A stretch of DNA of 64,000 nt from positions 930,001 through 994,000 of the forward strand of contig JAHQRK010000006.1 of the NCBI GenBank assembly GCA_019828595.1, written 5' to 3'. Source of the stretch: Aphanomyces cochlioides (taxonomy: Eukaryota > Oomycota > Saprolegniomycetes > Saprolegniales > Verrucalvaceae). A program made the translations under genes and the position numbers. Below the pieces are notes generated by a model, which was not told the origin of the DNA, made no database searches, and saw nothing but the letters and a program-made list of their open reading frames with translations. Shown piece after piece: positions 45,459 to 56,377 of the stretch. Positions within the stretch are counted from its first letter, which is position 1. Every line of letters begins with the position of its first letter.

Positions 45459-45621
45459 GGTGGTGGCTTCACAAATGAGCTCCATAAACCCTGTCGTGGT
45501 CAAGATCGGGATGGATGGCGACTAGCTCGACACATCAAGCCAACGTGTGCCGTTGGTGGTCCCATGATGGACATGGTCTTGGGCCATGAACGAGTCCGCA
45601 TTGTGCATCTCGCTGTGTGTG

Positions 45622-45864
45622 ATGAAGTTGGTCCTCTTGTCGATTGTGTCTGCCATCGTGTTGGCAACGGATGTGTCGAGCGACGTGTCCAACAAGGAGC
45701 AAGTGGCCGTGACGGATGTGAAGGAAGCAAAGCATTTGCGCGAAGGTGCGACTCCCGCGAAGAAACAAGAATGGGGACTCTGGGGTATCGGTGGTTGCGG
45801 TGGTTGTGGGTTGTGGGGATTTGGTCTTGGGTGTGGCTGTGGAGGCTGGGGTTGGGGCTGGTAA
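45622..45864 (+). CDS. Secreted Cys/Trp/Gly-rich peptide, unit 2
   Basis: Identical protein to unit 1. Confidence 0.8.
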   Translation: MKLVLLSIVSAIVLATDVSSDVSNKEQVAVTDVKEAKHLREGATPAKKQEWGLWGIGGCGGCGLWGFGLGCGCGGWGWGW

Positions 45865-46262
45865 TGCTCCAAGCCGATCGATGGAGTGCTAAGCAGTCAT
45901 AATACAAGTGTCAATCCGTCATTAGACTCTTGTCAATCCGTCGTGTCTGTTGTGTCCCCCCTAGATGTCGCGAACGATCAAAAGGGGGGAAACGTACGGT
46001 GCACGGGAGGTGGAGATCAAGTGCAATGGAGGTGGGGGTGACGATAAACGAGAATGATGATGTGAAGACTCATGGGACAACGTCGAGAACCTCGCAAACA
46101 ACACGCACTACAAGCTCCTTGACCACTTCGAGTTGAACCGCCGACTGGACGGAATAGACTTGCTTGTACCCGAGATACAACTGAGTCGTTGATGTAGAAA
46201 GATTGAAAAGACTTCGTGGTTGGATGTATTATAGCGTAGGATTAATTCAAGGGGGGTCAAAG

Positions 46263-46508
46263 CTACCACCAACCACCATAGCCCCAGCCTCCCCAGGGTC
46301 CACCCCAACGGCGGCCCCAGCCCCAGCGTCGGCCCCAACCCCAGCCTCCTCCCCATCCCCAGCGACCCCACTCCTTGGCTTCGCCGTCAGTGGACTCTTG
46401 ACTGAATTGCGCTTCGTTCGGGGTAGCAGCGAGATTCGTGTCCACGGACGCTTGAGCGGCATTGGCGAGGACGATGGTCGCGATCAACACGGCCATGGTT
46501 GTCTTCAT
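46263..46508 (-). CDS. Secreted Trp/Gly/Arg-rich peptide, unit 3
   Basis: Identical protein to unit 1. The unit 2-3 spacer carries the one-base insertion that makes this spacing 1,050 bp. Confidence 0.8.
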   Translation of the reverse strand: MKTTMAVLIATIVLANAAQASVDTNLAATPNEAQFSQESTDGEAKEWGRWGWGGGWGWGRRWGWGRRWGGPWGGWGYGGWW

Positions 46509-46671
46509 GGTGGTGGCTTCACAAATGAGCTCCATACACCCTGTCGTGGTCAAGATCGGGATGGATGGCGACTAGCTCGACACATCAAGCCAACGTGTGC
46601 CGTTGGTGGTCCCATGATGGACATGGTCTTGGGCCATGAACGAGTCCGCATTGTGCATCTCGCTGTGTGTG

Positions 46672-46914
46672 ATGAAGTTGGTCCTCTTGTCGATTGTGTC
46701 TGCCATCGTGTTGGCAACGGATGTGTCGAGCGACGTGTCCAACAAGGAGCAAGTGGCCGTGACGGATGTGAAGGAAGCAAAGCATTTGCGCGAAGGTGCG
46801 ACTCCCGCGAAGAAACAAGAATGGGGACTCTGGGGTATCGGTGGTTGCGGTGGTTGTGGGTTGTGGGGATTTGGTCTTGGGTGTGGCTGTGGAGGCTGGG
46901 GTTGGGGCTGGTAA
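46672..46914 (+). CDS. Secreted Cys/Trp/Gly-rich peptide, unit 3
   Basis: Identical protein to unit 1. Confidence 0.8.
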   Translation: MKLVLLSIVSAIVLATDVSSDVSNKEQVAVTDVKEAKHLREGATPAKKQEWGLWGIGGCGGCGLWGFGLGCGCGGWGWGW

Positions 46915-47311
46915 TGCTCCAAGCCGATCGATGGAGTGCTAAGCAGTCATAATACAAGTGTCAATCCGTCATTAGACTCTTGTCAATCCGTCGTGTCTGT
47001 TGTGTCCCCCCTAGATGTCGCGAACGATCAAAGGGGGGAAACGTACGGTGCACGGGAGGTGGAGATCAAGTGCAATGGAGGTGGGGGTGACGATAAACGA
47101 GAATGATGATGTGAAGACTCATGGGACAACGTCGAGAACCTCGCAAACAACACGCACTACAAGCTCCTTGACCACTTCGAGTTGAACCGCCGACTGGACG
47201 GAATAGACTTGCTTGTACCCGAGATACAACTGAGTCGTTGATGTAGAAAGATTGAAAAGACTTCGTGGTTGGATGTATTATAGCGTAGGATTAATTCAAG
47301 GGGGGTCAAAG

Positions 47312-47557
47312 CTACCACCAACCACCATAGCCCCAGCCTCCCCAGGGTCCACCCCAACGGCGGCCCCAGCCCCAGCGTCGGCCCCAACCCCAGCCTCCTC
47401 CCCATCCCCAGCGACCCCACTCCTTGGCTTCGCCGTCAGTGGACTCTTGACTGAATTGCGCTTCGTTCGGGGTAGCAGCGAGATTCGTGTCCACGGACGC
47501 TTGAGCGGCATTGGCGAGGACGATGGTCGCGATCAACACGGCCATGGTTGTCTTCAT
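47312..47557 (-). CDS. Secreted Trp/Gly/Arg-rich peptide, unit 4
   Basis: Identical protein to unit 1; no difference seen in the unit. Confidence 0.8.
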   Translation of the reverse strand: MKTTMAVLIATIVLANAAQASVDTNLAATPNEAQFSQESTDGEAKEWGRWGWGGGWGWGRRWGWGRRWGGPWGGWGYGGWW

Positions 47558-47720
47558 GGTGGTGGCTTCACAAATGAGCTCCATACACCCTGTCGTGGTC
47601 AAGATCGGGATGGATGGCGACTAGCTCGACACATCAAGCCAACGTGTGCCGTTGGTGGTCCCATGATGGACATGGTCTTGGGCCATGAACGAGTCCGCAT
47701 TGTGCATCTCGCTGTGTGTG

Positions 47721-47963
47721 ATGAAGTTGGTCCTCTTGTCGATTGTGTCTGCCATCGTGTTGGCAACGGATGTGTCGAGCGACGTGTCCAACAAGGAGCA
47801 AGTGGCCGTGACGGATGTGAAGGAAGCAAAGCATTTGCGCGAAGGTGCGACTCCCGCGAAGAAACAAGAATGGGGACTCTGGGGTATCGGTGGTTGCGGT
47901 GGTTGTGGGTTGTGGGGATTTGGTCTTGGGTGTGGCTGTGGAGGCTGGGGTTGGGGCTGGTAA
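47721..47963 (+). CDS. Secreted Cys/Trp/Gly-rich peptide, unit 4
   Basis: Identical protein to unit 1. Confidence 0.8.
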   Translation: MKLVLLSIVSAIVLATDVSSDVSNKEQVAVTDVKEAKHLREGATPAKKQEWGLWGIGGCGGCGLWGFGLGCGCGGWGWGW

Positions 47964-48360
47964 TGCTCCAAGCCGATCGATGGAGTGCTAAGCAGTCATA
48001 ATACAAGTGTCAATCCGTCATTAGACTCTTGTCAATCCGTCGTGTCTGTTGTGTCCCCCCTAGATGTCGCGAACGATCAAAGGGGGGAAACGTACGGTGC
48101 ACGGGAGGTGGAGATCAAGTGCAATGGAGGTGGGGGTGACGATAAACGAGAATGATGATGTGAAGACTCATGGGACAACGTCGAGAACCTCGCAAACAAC
48201 ACGCACTACAAGCTCCTTGACCACTTCGAGTTGAACCGCCGACTGGACGGAATAGACTTGCTTGTACCCGAGATACAACTGAGTCGTTGATGTAGAAAGA
48301 TTGAAAAGACTTCGTGGTTGGATGTATTATAGCGTAGGATTAATTCAAGGGGGGTCAAAG

Positions 48361-48606
48361 CTACCACCAACCACCATAGCCCCAGCCTCCCCAGGGTCCA
48401 CCCCAACGGCGGCCCCAGCCCCAGCGTCGGCCCCAACCCCAGCCTCCTCCCCATCCCCAGCGACCCCACTCCTTGGCTTCGCCGTCAGTGGACTCTTGAC
48501 TGAATTGCGCTTCGTTCGGGGTAGCAGCGAGATTCGTGTCCACGGACGCTTGAGCGGCATTGGCGAGGACGATGGTCGCGATCAACACGGCCATGGTTGT
48601 CTTCAT
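48361..48606 (-). CDS. Secreted Trp/Gly/Arg-rich peptide, unit 5
   Basis: Identical protein to unit 1; no difference seen in the unit. Confidence 0.8.
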   Translation of the reverse strand: MKTTMAVLIATIVLANAAQASVDTNLAATPNEAQFSQESTDGEAKEWGRWGWGGGWGWGRRWGWGRRWGGPWGGWGYGGWW

Positions 48607-48769
48607 GGTGGTGGCTTCACAAATGAGCTCCATACACCCTGTCGTGGTCAAGATCGGGATGGATGGCGACTAGCTCGACACATCAAGCCAACGTGTGCCG
48701 TTGGTGGTCCCATGATGGACATGGTCTTGGGCCATGAACGAGTCCGCATTGTGCATCTCGCTGTGTGTG

Positions 48770-49012
48770 ATGAAGTTGGTCCTCTTGTCGATTGTGTCTG
48801 CCATCGTGTTGGCAACGGATGTGTCGAGCGACGTGTCCAACAAGGAGCAAGTGGCCGTGACGGATGTGAAGGAAGCAAAGCATTTGCGCGAAGGTGCGAC
48901 TCCCGCGAAGAAACAAGAATGGGGACTCTGGGGTATCGGTGGTTGCGGTGGTTGTGGGTTGTGGGGATTTGGTCTTGGGTGTGGCTGTGGAGGCTGGGGT
49001 TGGGGCTGGTAA
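48770..49012 (+). CDS. Secreted Cys/Trp/Gly-rich peptide, unit 5
   Basis: Identical protein to unit 1. Confidence 0.8.
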   Translation: MKLVLLSIVSAIVLATDVSSDVSNKEQVAVTDVKEAKHLREGATPAKKQEWGLWGIGGCGGCGLWGFGLGCGCGGWGWGW

Positions 49013-49409
49013 TGCTCCAAGCCGATCGATGGAGTGCTAAGCAGTCATAATACAAGTGTCAATCCGTCATTAGACTCTTGTCAATCCGTCGTGTCTGTTG
49101 TGTCCCCCCTAGATGTCGCGAACGATCAAAGGGGGGAAACGTACGGTGCACGGGAGGTGGAGATCAAGTGCAATGGAGGTGGGGGTGACGATAAACGAGA
49201 ATGATGATGTGAAGACTCATGGGACAACGTCGAGAACCTCGCAAACAACACGCACTACAAGCTCCTTGACCACTTCGAGTTGAACCGCCGACTGGACGGA
49301 ATAGACTTGCTTGTACCCGAGATACAACTGAGTCGTTGATGTAGAAAGATTGAAAAGACTTCGTGGTTGGATGTATTATAGCGTAGGATTAATTCAAGGG
49401 GGGTCAAAG

Positions 49410-49655
49410 CTACCACCAACCACCATAGCCCCAGCCTCCCCAGGGTCCACCCCAACGGCGGCCCCAGCCCCAGCGTCGGCCCCAGCCCCAGCCTCCTCCC
49501 CATCCCCAGCGACCCCACTCCTTGGCTTCGCCGTCAGTGGACTCTTGACTGAATTGCGCTTCGTTCGGGGTAGCAGCGAGATTCGTGTCCACGGACGCTT
49601 GAGCGGCATTGGCGAGGACGATGGTCGCGATCAACACGGCCATGGTTGTCTTCAT
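49410..49655 (-). CDS. Secreted Trp/Gly/Arg-rich peptide, unit 6
   Basis: Identical protein to unit 1 with one synonymous Gly codon change in the tail. Confidence 0.8.
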   Translation of the reverse strand: MKTTMAVLIATIVLANAAQASVDTNLAATPNEAQFSQESTDGEAKEWGRWGWGGGWGWGRRWGWGRRWGGPWGGWGYGGWW

Positions 49656-49818
49656 GGTGGTGGCTTCACAAATGAGCTCCATACACCCTGTCGTGGTCAA
49701 GATCGGGATGGATGGCGACTAGCTCGACACATCAAGCCAACGTGTGCCGTTGGTGGTCCCATGATGGACATGGTCTTGGGCCATGAACGAGTCCGCATTG
49801 TGCATCTCGCTGTGTGTG

Positions 49819-50061
49819 ATGAAGTTGGTCCTCTTGTCGATTGTGTCTGCCATCGTGTTGGCAACGGATGTGTCGAGCGACGTGTCCAACAAGGAGCAAG
49901 TGGCCGTGACGGATGTGAAGGAAGCAAAGCATTTGCGCGAAGGTGCGACTCCCGCGAAGAAACAAGAATGGGGACTCTGGGGTATCGGTGGTTGCGGTGG
50001 TTGTGGGTTGTGGGGATTTGGTCTTGGGTGTGGCTGTGGAGGCTGGGGTTGGGGCTGGTAA
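49819..50061 (+). CDS. Secreted Cys/Trp/Gly-rich peptide, unit 6
   Basis: Identical protein to unit 1. The array ends 55 bp after its stop, so this copy has a different 3' flank from the others. Confidence 0.8.
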   Translation: MKLVLLSIVSAIVLATDVSSDVSNKEQVAVTDVKEAKHLREGATPAKKQEWGLWGIGGCGGCGLWGFGLGCGCGGWGWGW

Positions 50062-50116
50062 TGCTCCAAGCCGATCGATGGAGTGCTAAGCAGTCATAAT
50101 ACAAGTGTCAATCCGT

Positions 50117-50951
50117 GATGATGCTCTGGTTCTTTCGCATAAATGACGCTTCGTCCTCTTTATTGATTGGTTCACTGCGTGTGGTTGAACTTCAGTTGTT
50201 GAGAAGATCTTCAAGATGGGTTTCATTTGCAACTCATCCTCTGCTGGAAAGATGGCGAAGGACTTTGTCGCAGCTTTGTAATTCTAAACATGCTTGGCAA
50301 CAATCCTCTTTCCTAAGAGGACTCTAAGCGTGGACTTTGCATGTCGAATCGAAAAATTTGTCGTGCTGACTGCGACTGCATCAACTGCACGAGACTGATT
50401 GACTTCGATCGCATTGTGTTCGTGCGAATTCGAAGTTCTTTCTGTGCCACCTCGATTGCGGTCATCCTAATTTGACACGTCCTGTCGACTGTTTCTATCT
50501 CAACCCTTCCATCGTCGAAGGCTCCCCCAAGTCACCCCTTGGCTTGTAGACATGTGGCACCCTTTCTAAACCCCACATCTTTCCTTTCATCTTGCGCAAC
50601 CACACGTGTAACCGCCACTTGAATTTTCCTTGTGACGTTTCTCGACTTGCCAGCCACCAGCTGGTGGTCTCGCCTTGGTCTTTTTTATACAGTTTACTCA
50701 CCCGCGTGGCCAACTCGCCATGTCCGTCACGGCGATGGCATTTCCATTGAGCCAAAGTATGCACGTCGAGCCGTCGCCACGTGGGCCGTTCGCGATCTGC
50801 AATTTGCTCTTGTCAGCGCACGTCGCGGCGATCTTGCGCTTGATTGGTTCCAGCCGACAGCGATACAAATTCTCAGCCTTTGTTACATATTTTAATAAAA
50901 AATTAAAAAAAAGTTTGAAACGACCGACTTTGCGCCATAACTCAAAATCAA
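50117..50951. other. Intergenic stretch right of the array
   Basis: Unique sequence, no gene recognised. An A/T-rich tract at 50884-50915 directly precedes the WD40-M20 gene and may be part of its promoter. Confidence 0.45.
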
Positions 50952-53732
50952 ATGAAGCGTCGCCCGAGTCGCAGGTTGTCCCAGTCGCGTCTCCTCCCGA
51001 CGGACGCTGAAGAGCGAGACCATTCGCACCAAGTGCTTCTCTACGACACACCGTCGCCAAAGGAAAAAGGCAGCCATGCGTCCGTGGACACGACCAATTC
51101 GTTCATGACGTTTCGGCACAAAGCGTCGATCTCAGCGCTCACACTTCTCCGCAATCCACAACGACTCTGCGCTGGCACCCAGGACAATTTGATTGTCATC
51201 TGGGAACTCGATGAGTTTTCACCAGCGTACTCGCTTGCAGGCCATACACGATCTATCATTGCACTTGAAGTCGTGCCAGATACCGAAACACTCATCTCAA
51301 GCTCGGCCGACCAGACTCTCCGTGTGTGGGACGGCACGCAAGATTTTGCATGCGTTCAAGTAATTTCTGGATTCAACGGACATATCCTCAGCATGCGAGC
51401 AACAAACGACACGCTTTTCATGGCTTGCCAGGACACTCATATCAAAGTCGCCTCGATTGCTAGCTCCCATATTGATCCTCTTGAGAGATGGACATTTCTT
51501 CCAAACCACCATGGCTACGTCTACGGCGTTCATTTGTATCAAGATAAAAATCGACCCGACCGCAATTATCTATTCAGCTGCTCCAGCGATTCCACCATTG
51601 GTGTACGTCCTCTTCTTTGACAATATTAGCACTTACATGATGTTTCCAGTGCTGGTCTCTCCCTGAGATGAAGTTGGTCAACTCGCTCCGTGGCCACGGC
51701 GGCAGCGTGCTTGACATCGTCTCGGTTGGTCATAGTCTCTTTTCAGGTACATCATCACCAAACTATCTCAAGTGACAACTGAACAGCATCGTTGGACAAG
51801 ACAATTCACTGCTGGGACATTGAAACCATGCGCTGCAATGGCATCTTGCGTGGTCACACTGCTGCTGTCTTGGGCGTCTGCGCTCTTGACGACAAGAATC
51901 GAATTTGCTCGGCTTCGGCCGATGACACGGTGCGCATTTGGAACACACAATCATTGGCTTGCGTGCACACGCTGCAAGGCCACCAAGGCGCGGTGAGCGC
52001 AATCCTCAGCACTGAAATGTTCCTCTTCAGTGCGTCTGAAGACAGTACTGTGCGTGTGTGGGATATAGATTTCATCTCCAACATGACCATCACAAGCAAT
52101 ACATCCACCTCGCCAAATCATTCCAAGTCGGACTCAAATCTGCTCGCCACGTCGAGCAAACAAACGTCTGATGCTTCGATGATTCATCTCCTGCGTAAAT
52201 TCGTCGCAATTCAAACCGTCAGCGTCGACCCTACGATGATTGACGAGTGCTGGCTCGGTGCAAAATTCCTCAAGGTACTCTCAAGCATGAACATCGCGAT
52301 TAAGCAATCGATGGCTAGAATTTATTGCGTCAACTTGGTGCTGAGAGTCGTCTTGTGCATTGTGGTCCTAGTACGAACCCAATCGTGATCAGTAAACTTG
52401 TGCGAGACCCCACCAAGCCAACCGTGTTGATCTGTGGCCACTAGTACGTTCAACATGGACTTCACAATCTAAATCTGTGCTTAGCGACGTGCAACCTGCC
52501 GCCATGGAAGACGGATGGGACACAAATCCGTTTGTCTTGACGGGCCAAAATGGCTATTTATACGGCCGCGGCACGACGGATGACAAGGGACCGATTATTG
52601 CCACTCTCTTTGCCATCCGAGAGCTGATTTCACTCGACAGCGACATGCCAAACTTCCTTTTCCTCTACCAAGGCGAAGGCGAAAACAAAGCGCATGGCTT
52701 CAAAGAAGCAGTGGAAGACCATTTGAGTTACTTTGATCCTGTGGATTTGATCTTTATTTCCAACAATTACTGGCTCGGCGACCAAACGCCATGTCTGACT
52801 TTCGGTATGCGTGGATGCCTTGAAATTGAACTCCAAGTTGATGGGCCTGCTGTTGATGTACATGCTGGCGTCGACGGAGGCGCGATCCGCCAACCAATGC
52901 TCGACTTGATCGCCCTTCTGGGTCTTGCTGTCGATGCGAGATCTGGACGATTCACACATCCTGGCTTTTATGCTGATGTGCGGCCCGTGTCATCGGACGA
53001 GCTTGCGCTTTTCCACACCTTGGAAGACTTCGATGTGGAGACATACCGCCAAACTCTTGGCGTCCGTGATCTCTTACCACCATTTCAATCCGATGCTGAC
53101 CCATCGACAAGCAATCCGCGTGTGGACGTCTTGATGAATCGATGGCGATTCCCTTCCGTGTCCGTGTCGGCCATTCAAGGCAGCATTGACAACGCGAGTA
53201 TTATTCCTCGTGCTGCCACGACAGAACTCACGCTCCGAACTGTACCGGACCAAGAACCAGAAGAGATCGAAGCGCTTGTGGTTGCCCATTTGCGAGAATT
53301 ATTTGATTCGCTTGGATCCAGTAACTCGCTTTCAATCCACGTCAAGGCAAACGTTCCATGGTGGCTCGGCGACCTCGACAGTGTACGTGCTCTAGCTGAC
53401 GATATCGTGCTGACCTTGTCTGTGTAGACGTACTACAAGGCTGCAGAGCGTGCATTGGAAAAACACTGGAAGAAGAAACCAATGGTGGTGCGCGAAGGAG
53501 GATCCTCCCAGGTAAATTCTTTTGATGATGACAAAGACTCATGGGAACTTAGATTACAATGTTCCTCAAGACAATCCTCGATGCCCCTTGCATGCATTTC
53601 CCCATGGGCCAAGCGTCCGACCGTGCTCATCTCCAGAACGAACGCATTCGCCTCCGAAATCTTCGCACGGGCAAAGATGCTCTCGTCGACTTTTTCTCAT
53701 CGATTGCTCGAGAATCTGCATCCTCTTCCTGA
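50952..53732 (+). CDS. DUG2: WD40-M20 metallopeptidase fusion, Dug2-like
   Basis: Seven exons; introns at 51603-51649, 51747-51786, 52275-52318, 52444-52484, 53383-53427 and 53512-53552. The N-terminal half is a WD40 propeller (SADQTLRVWDG, SASLDKTIHCWDI, SADDTVRIWN, SEDSTVRVWDI). The C-terminal half is an M20 peptidase: GHYDVQPA (metal His and Asp), GRGTTDDKGP (bridging Asp), QGEGENKAHGF (general-base position, EGEE in most relatives), NNYWLGDQ, and a C-terminal His (ASDRAHLQNERIRL). In yeast the same domain pair is Dug2, which works with Dug3 to cleave glutathione outside the gamma-glutamyltransferase route. The partner Dug3 is not in this window. Confidence 0.85.
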
Positions 53733-53852
53733 CGATAAACTTCAATCCAAACTTGAAACGAATGAAACTTCCCCGAGTCCAACACTGCTTCCATTTCATA
53801 TAATCCTATCAAGAACTGAATCGACGCTCGCAACTGTTGCTGAGTTATAAAT

Positions 53853-56269
53853 ATGACGGCCGATGAAGTTTCACAGATCGACGCCGTCGGACTTGTGCTC
53901 GCCTACACAGTTGTCGGAGTTCTCTTTTGGACGTTCGTCGACCAGCTCCCTCGGGATGTGTACTGGTTCTGTCTCCTCGAGATGAATCTGTCCGACAAAT
54001 TGATCTACCTTGTCATTCTGCTCATTTTTCCACCATGTTGTCTGACAAGTTTTCGACTGCGGTTCCTAGCAGCCAAGTACGGAAGCGTCTTGTATTCTCT
54101 AGCACTCGCTTGCTTGCTTATACGACAGGCAGACAGGGCAGAAGTGAACCTGATTGTATGCTGCATTGGTCTTGCGGCTCTCTTGATGGCCAAGTTTTCC
54201 CTCTGGTCATTTGTGGCCAATATTTCTCCGCTCTCGGCCGATAAGTCGTGCTCGCTGGTCACTTTTTCAGCGTCTGGGATTGCCCTCGGGCAGCTGATGG
54301 TCCAATGGCTCCGCTGGGGCGGCAAATCTCTCAATCCACTCGTGCCAGGTAATGCAAACCTACTGATGTCGGCGCTTGTGTGTTGGGTGCCAATTTTCGG
54401 AGTGTGTTGTTGGCTCTTTTATCGACGAACTCTATTTGCACTTGATGAAGCCAAGTCTCAACATGGCAAGCGGTCGAAAATCCATCTCGTGCTTGGTTTA
54501 TTCGGCTTGCCAATGCTTTTGTTCGTGACGCAGTGGCTCTTCTCGTCTCCAACCACCGTTTCTCGTTGGATTGGAGCGTCGACAGCATGGAGGTACGGGT
54601 GTTCCTTCGTTTGATATGATTCCAACTTTCTAGCTGGCTCATCCTCTTGGCGAATTCAGCTGGAGCCGTCGTCGCCCAGGTTGGGCTGATGGAATTTCAT
54701 TCTTGACTTGTTCACTAGGCATTCTCTGGCCCCACGACTAGCTGCCTCTTAGCTCTGGGCTTGCTGCTCTTTGGTCTCTTCCCCCAAGCCATCTTGCCAA
54801 ATCCATCCATGGAGCTCCAGCTCGTCGGTGCAGCTATAATGGTGTTTACTGTTCCAACACTGTGGATGGATCTGCCCTCGGCTGTCTTTCAACTCCTAAC
54901 TACCCAAAGGAGCCTCGCTGAAGCAAATTCTTCTGCCGTTGCGTCGGAAATCGATTTATGCAACGAACATTCCAATGACGACAACACCTTCACTGACAAG
55001 CCATCGATCGCGACACCCTCGTCGTCGGGATCGATGCTGTGCGGGACAGTATTCTTCGTCCTTTTGCTCTACATTATTGCTGTCGCCCTCACGATCGTGC
55101 TCACCTGCTATGATTATCTCCCAGAGGAAATGCGAAGTCTTCGAGGCCAGCGCTATCCTCTCCTGTATGTAGCCATTGGAATCCTCTGTCTTGCCCACGC
55201 AGCTCTCTCCCTGCACAGCCCCTTTCAATGGCGCTCCATTCACTCAATCCGCCTATGGACTTGTGCAATCTTGACCGTCGCAGTGGTTTGTCCAGTAACC
55301 GTGTTGAGACTTGGCGTCTACGAGACTCCAGTACTTCACCCTTCACTGCTTCTCTTTGACCGTGAGCTTTAGGGAAGTATCGATCCGCCGCCATCAGTTC
55401 ACGGCATCACATCAGATATTCGCATCTTTAGCTTCAATGTGTACCAAGTGCGGAGCCATCGAACACTGGAAACACGTCTCACGATGGTCTGTAGGGATTC
55501 AATCGCGCAGGTTTGAACAACTTCGAGCCAATTCTGCACGCCATCCAAGACTTCAACCCACATGTGATTGCCTTGCAGGTTCGCTCGTCGTGGTGATAGT
55601 TCGGGGCTTGATGACTCCATAGGAATCGGATTCGATGCAATCGGGCAGCGGCGCGAACGATTTCACGGACTTTCTAGCCGTCTCCCTTGGCATGTATAGC
55701 TACGCTGTCCCGCGTACGGACCAGGATTCGTTTGGATGCTCTCTCCTCTCCACCTTTCCAATTGACTTGAGTCGCACTATTGGCACCATTTTGCCATCAC
55801 CAAACGGTGAAAACGCTTGCATGCAGGTAAGCAACTACTACTGCAGCGTGTACGGACAAGAGATTTGTAGCATGTTACGCTCCAAGTCAATAGCAACTCG
55901 ACCTTGGCAGTCGTGAATGTCCACCTTGGAAACGACTTGATGGCAGAGAAGCAGCTCCAGCTGGATGCAATCGTTGCCAAAGTGCTCTCAATTGGAAATG
56001 GCACGAGCCCTCTGGTCCTCGTGGGCGATTTCAACACTCGCAAGTACACAGACCAATATGCCAATTTTGTCGCCAAGAGCAACCTCACCGATGCTGGCGA
56101 GCCGACGAAATGTCACGCCGGCTACAAGAACAGCGGCGGCACGCCCATTGAGTATATCTTCTTCCGCGGCGTCACGTGCATTCAATTCGACTTTCCTCAC
56201 ACGTACTCCCAGTACGAGACGGCGGATTCGTATCCGCGTATCGGTCATTTCAACATAACAAGAGATTGA
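53853..56269 (+). CDS. CWH43: CWH43/PGAP2IP-like membrane protein with EEP-type C-terminal domain
   Basis: Seven exons; introns at 54594-54634, 54680-54718, 55362-55415, 55439-55494, 55579-55622 and 55827-55870. About twelve hydrophobic segments occupy the N-terminal two thirds. The C-terminal domain is of the endonuclease/exonuclease/phosphatase fold: FSFNGFN, ALQESDS, VNVHLGND, VGDFNTR and a final IGHFN supply the usual Asn, Glu, His, Asp/Asn and His. This order matches CWH43 of yeast and PGAP2IP of animals, linked to lipid remodelling of GPI anchors. The Asp of the usual SDH motif is replaced by Gly (GHF), as seen by eye. Confidence 0.7.
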
Positions 56270-56377
56270 ATGACATTTCAAACGTGTGAAATTAATTTGC
56301 AATCTTTACGACGACATTTGAAACATGTGAACTTCAATCATATCCATGCACTGTACACACGCCATTCATCCTACATC

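Larger units (their letters stand above)
43678..50116. repeat. Tandem array: 6.1 copies of a 1,049-bp unit with paired peptide genes
   Basis: Head-to-tail units with spacing 1049, 1050, 1049, 1049 and 1049 bp. The single extra base is in an A run before a G run near 45980. The left edge starts inside the plus-strand peptide gene (gactctgg, 43678) and the right edge breaks at 50116, within sequence 3' of that gene. Each unit holds one minus-strand and one plus-strand secreted-peptide gene, divergent across 163 bp. Their 3' ends face those of the neighbouring unit across about 400 bp that contain a C6...G6 inverted repeat. I saw only a handful of base differences among units, synonymous or non-coding. 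Confidence 0.95.

Noticed and set aside
44104..49050. Repeated 249-aa plus-strand and 135/116-aa minus-strand frames in every array unit
   Set aside because: They run antisense or out of frame over the two signal-peptide genes and stay open only because of GC-rich repetitive codons; no start context, domain or signal.
43678..50116. Interpreting the array as CRISPR-like or satellite DNA without genes
   Set aside because: Units are 1 kb, contain intact signal-peptide genes on both strands, and lack short repeat-spacer structure.
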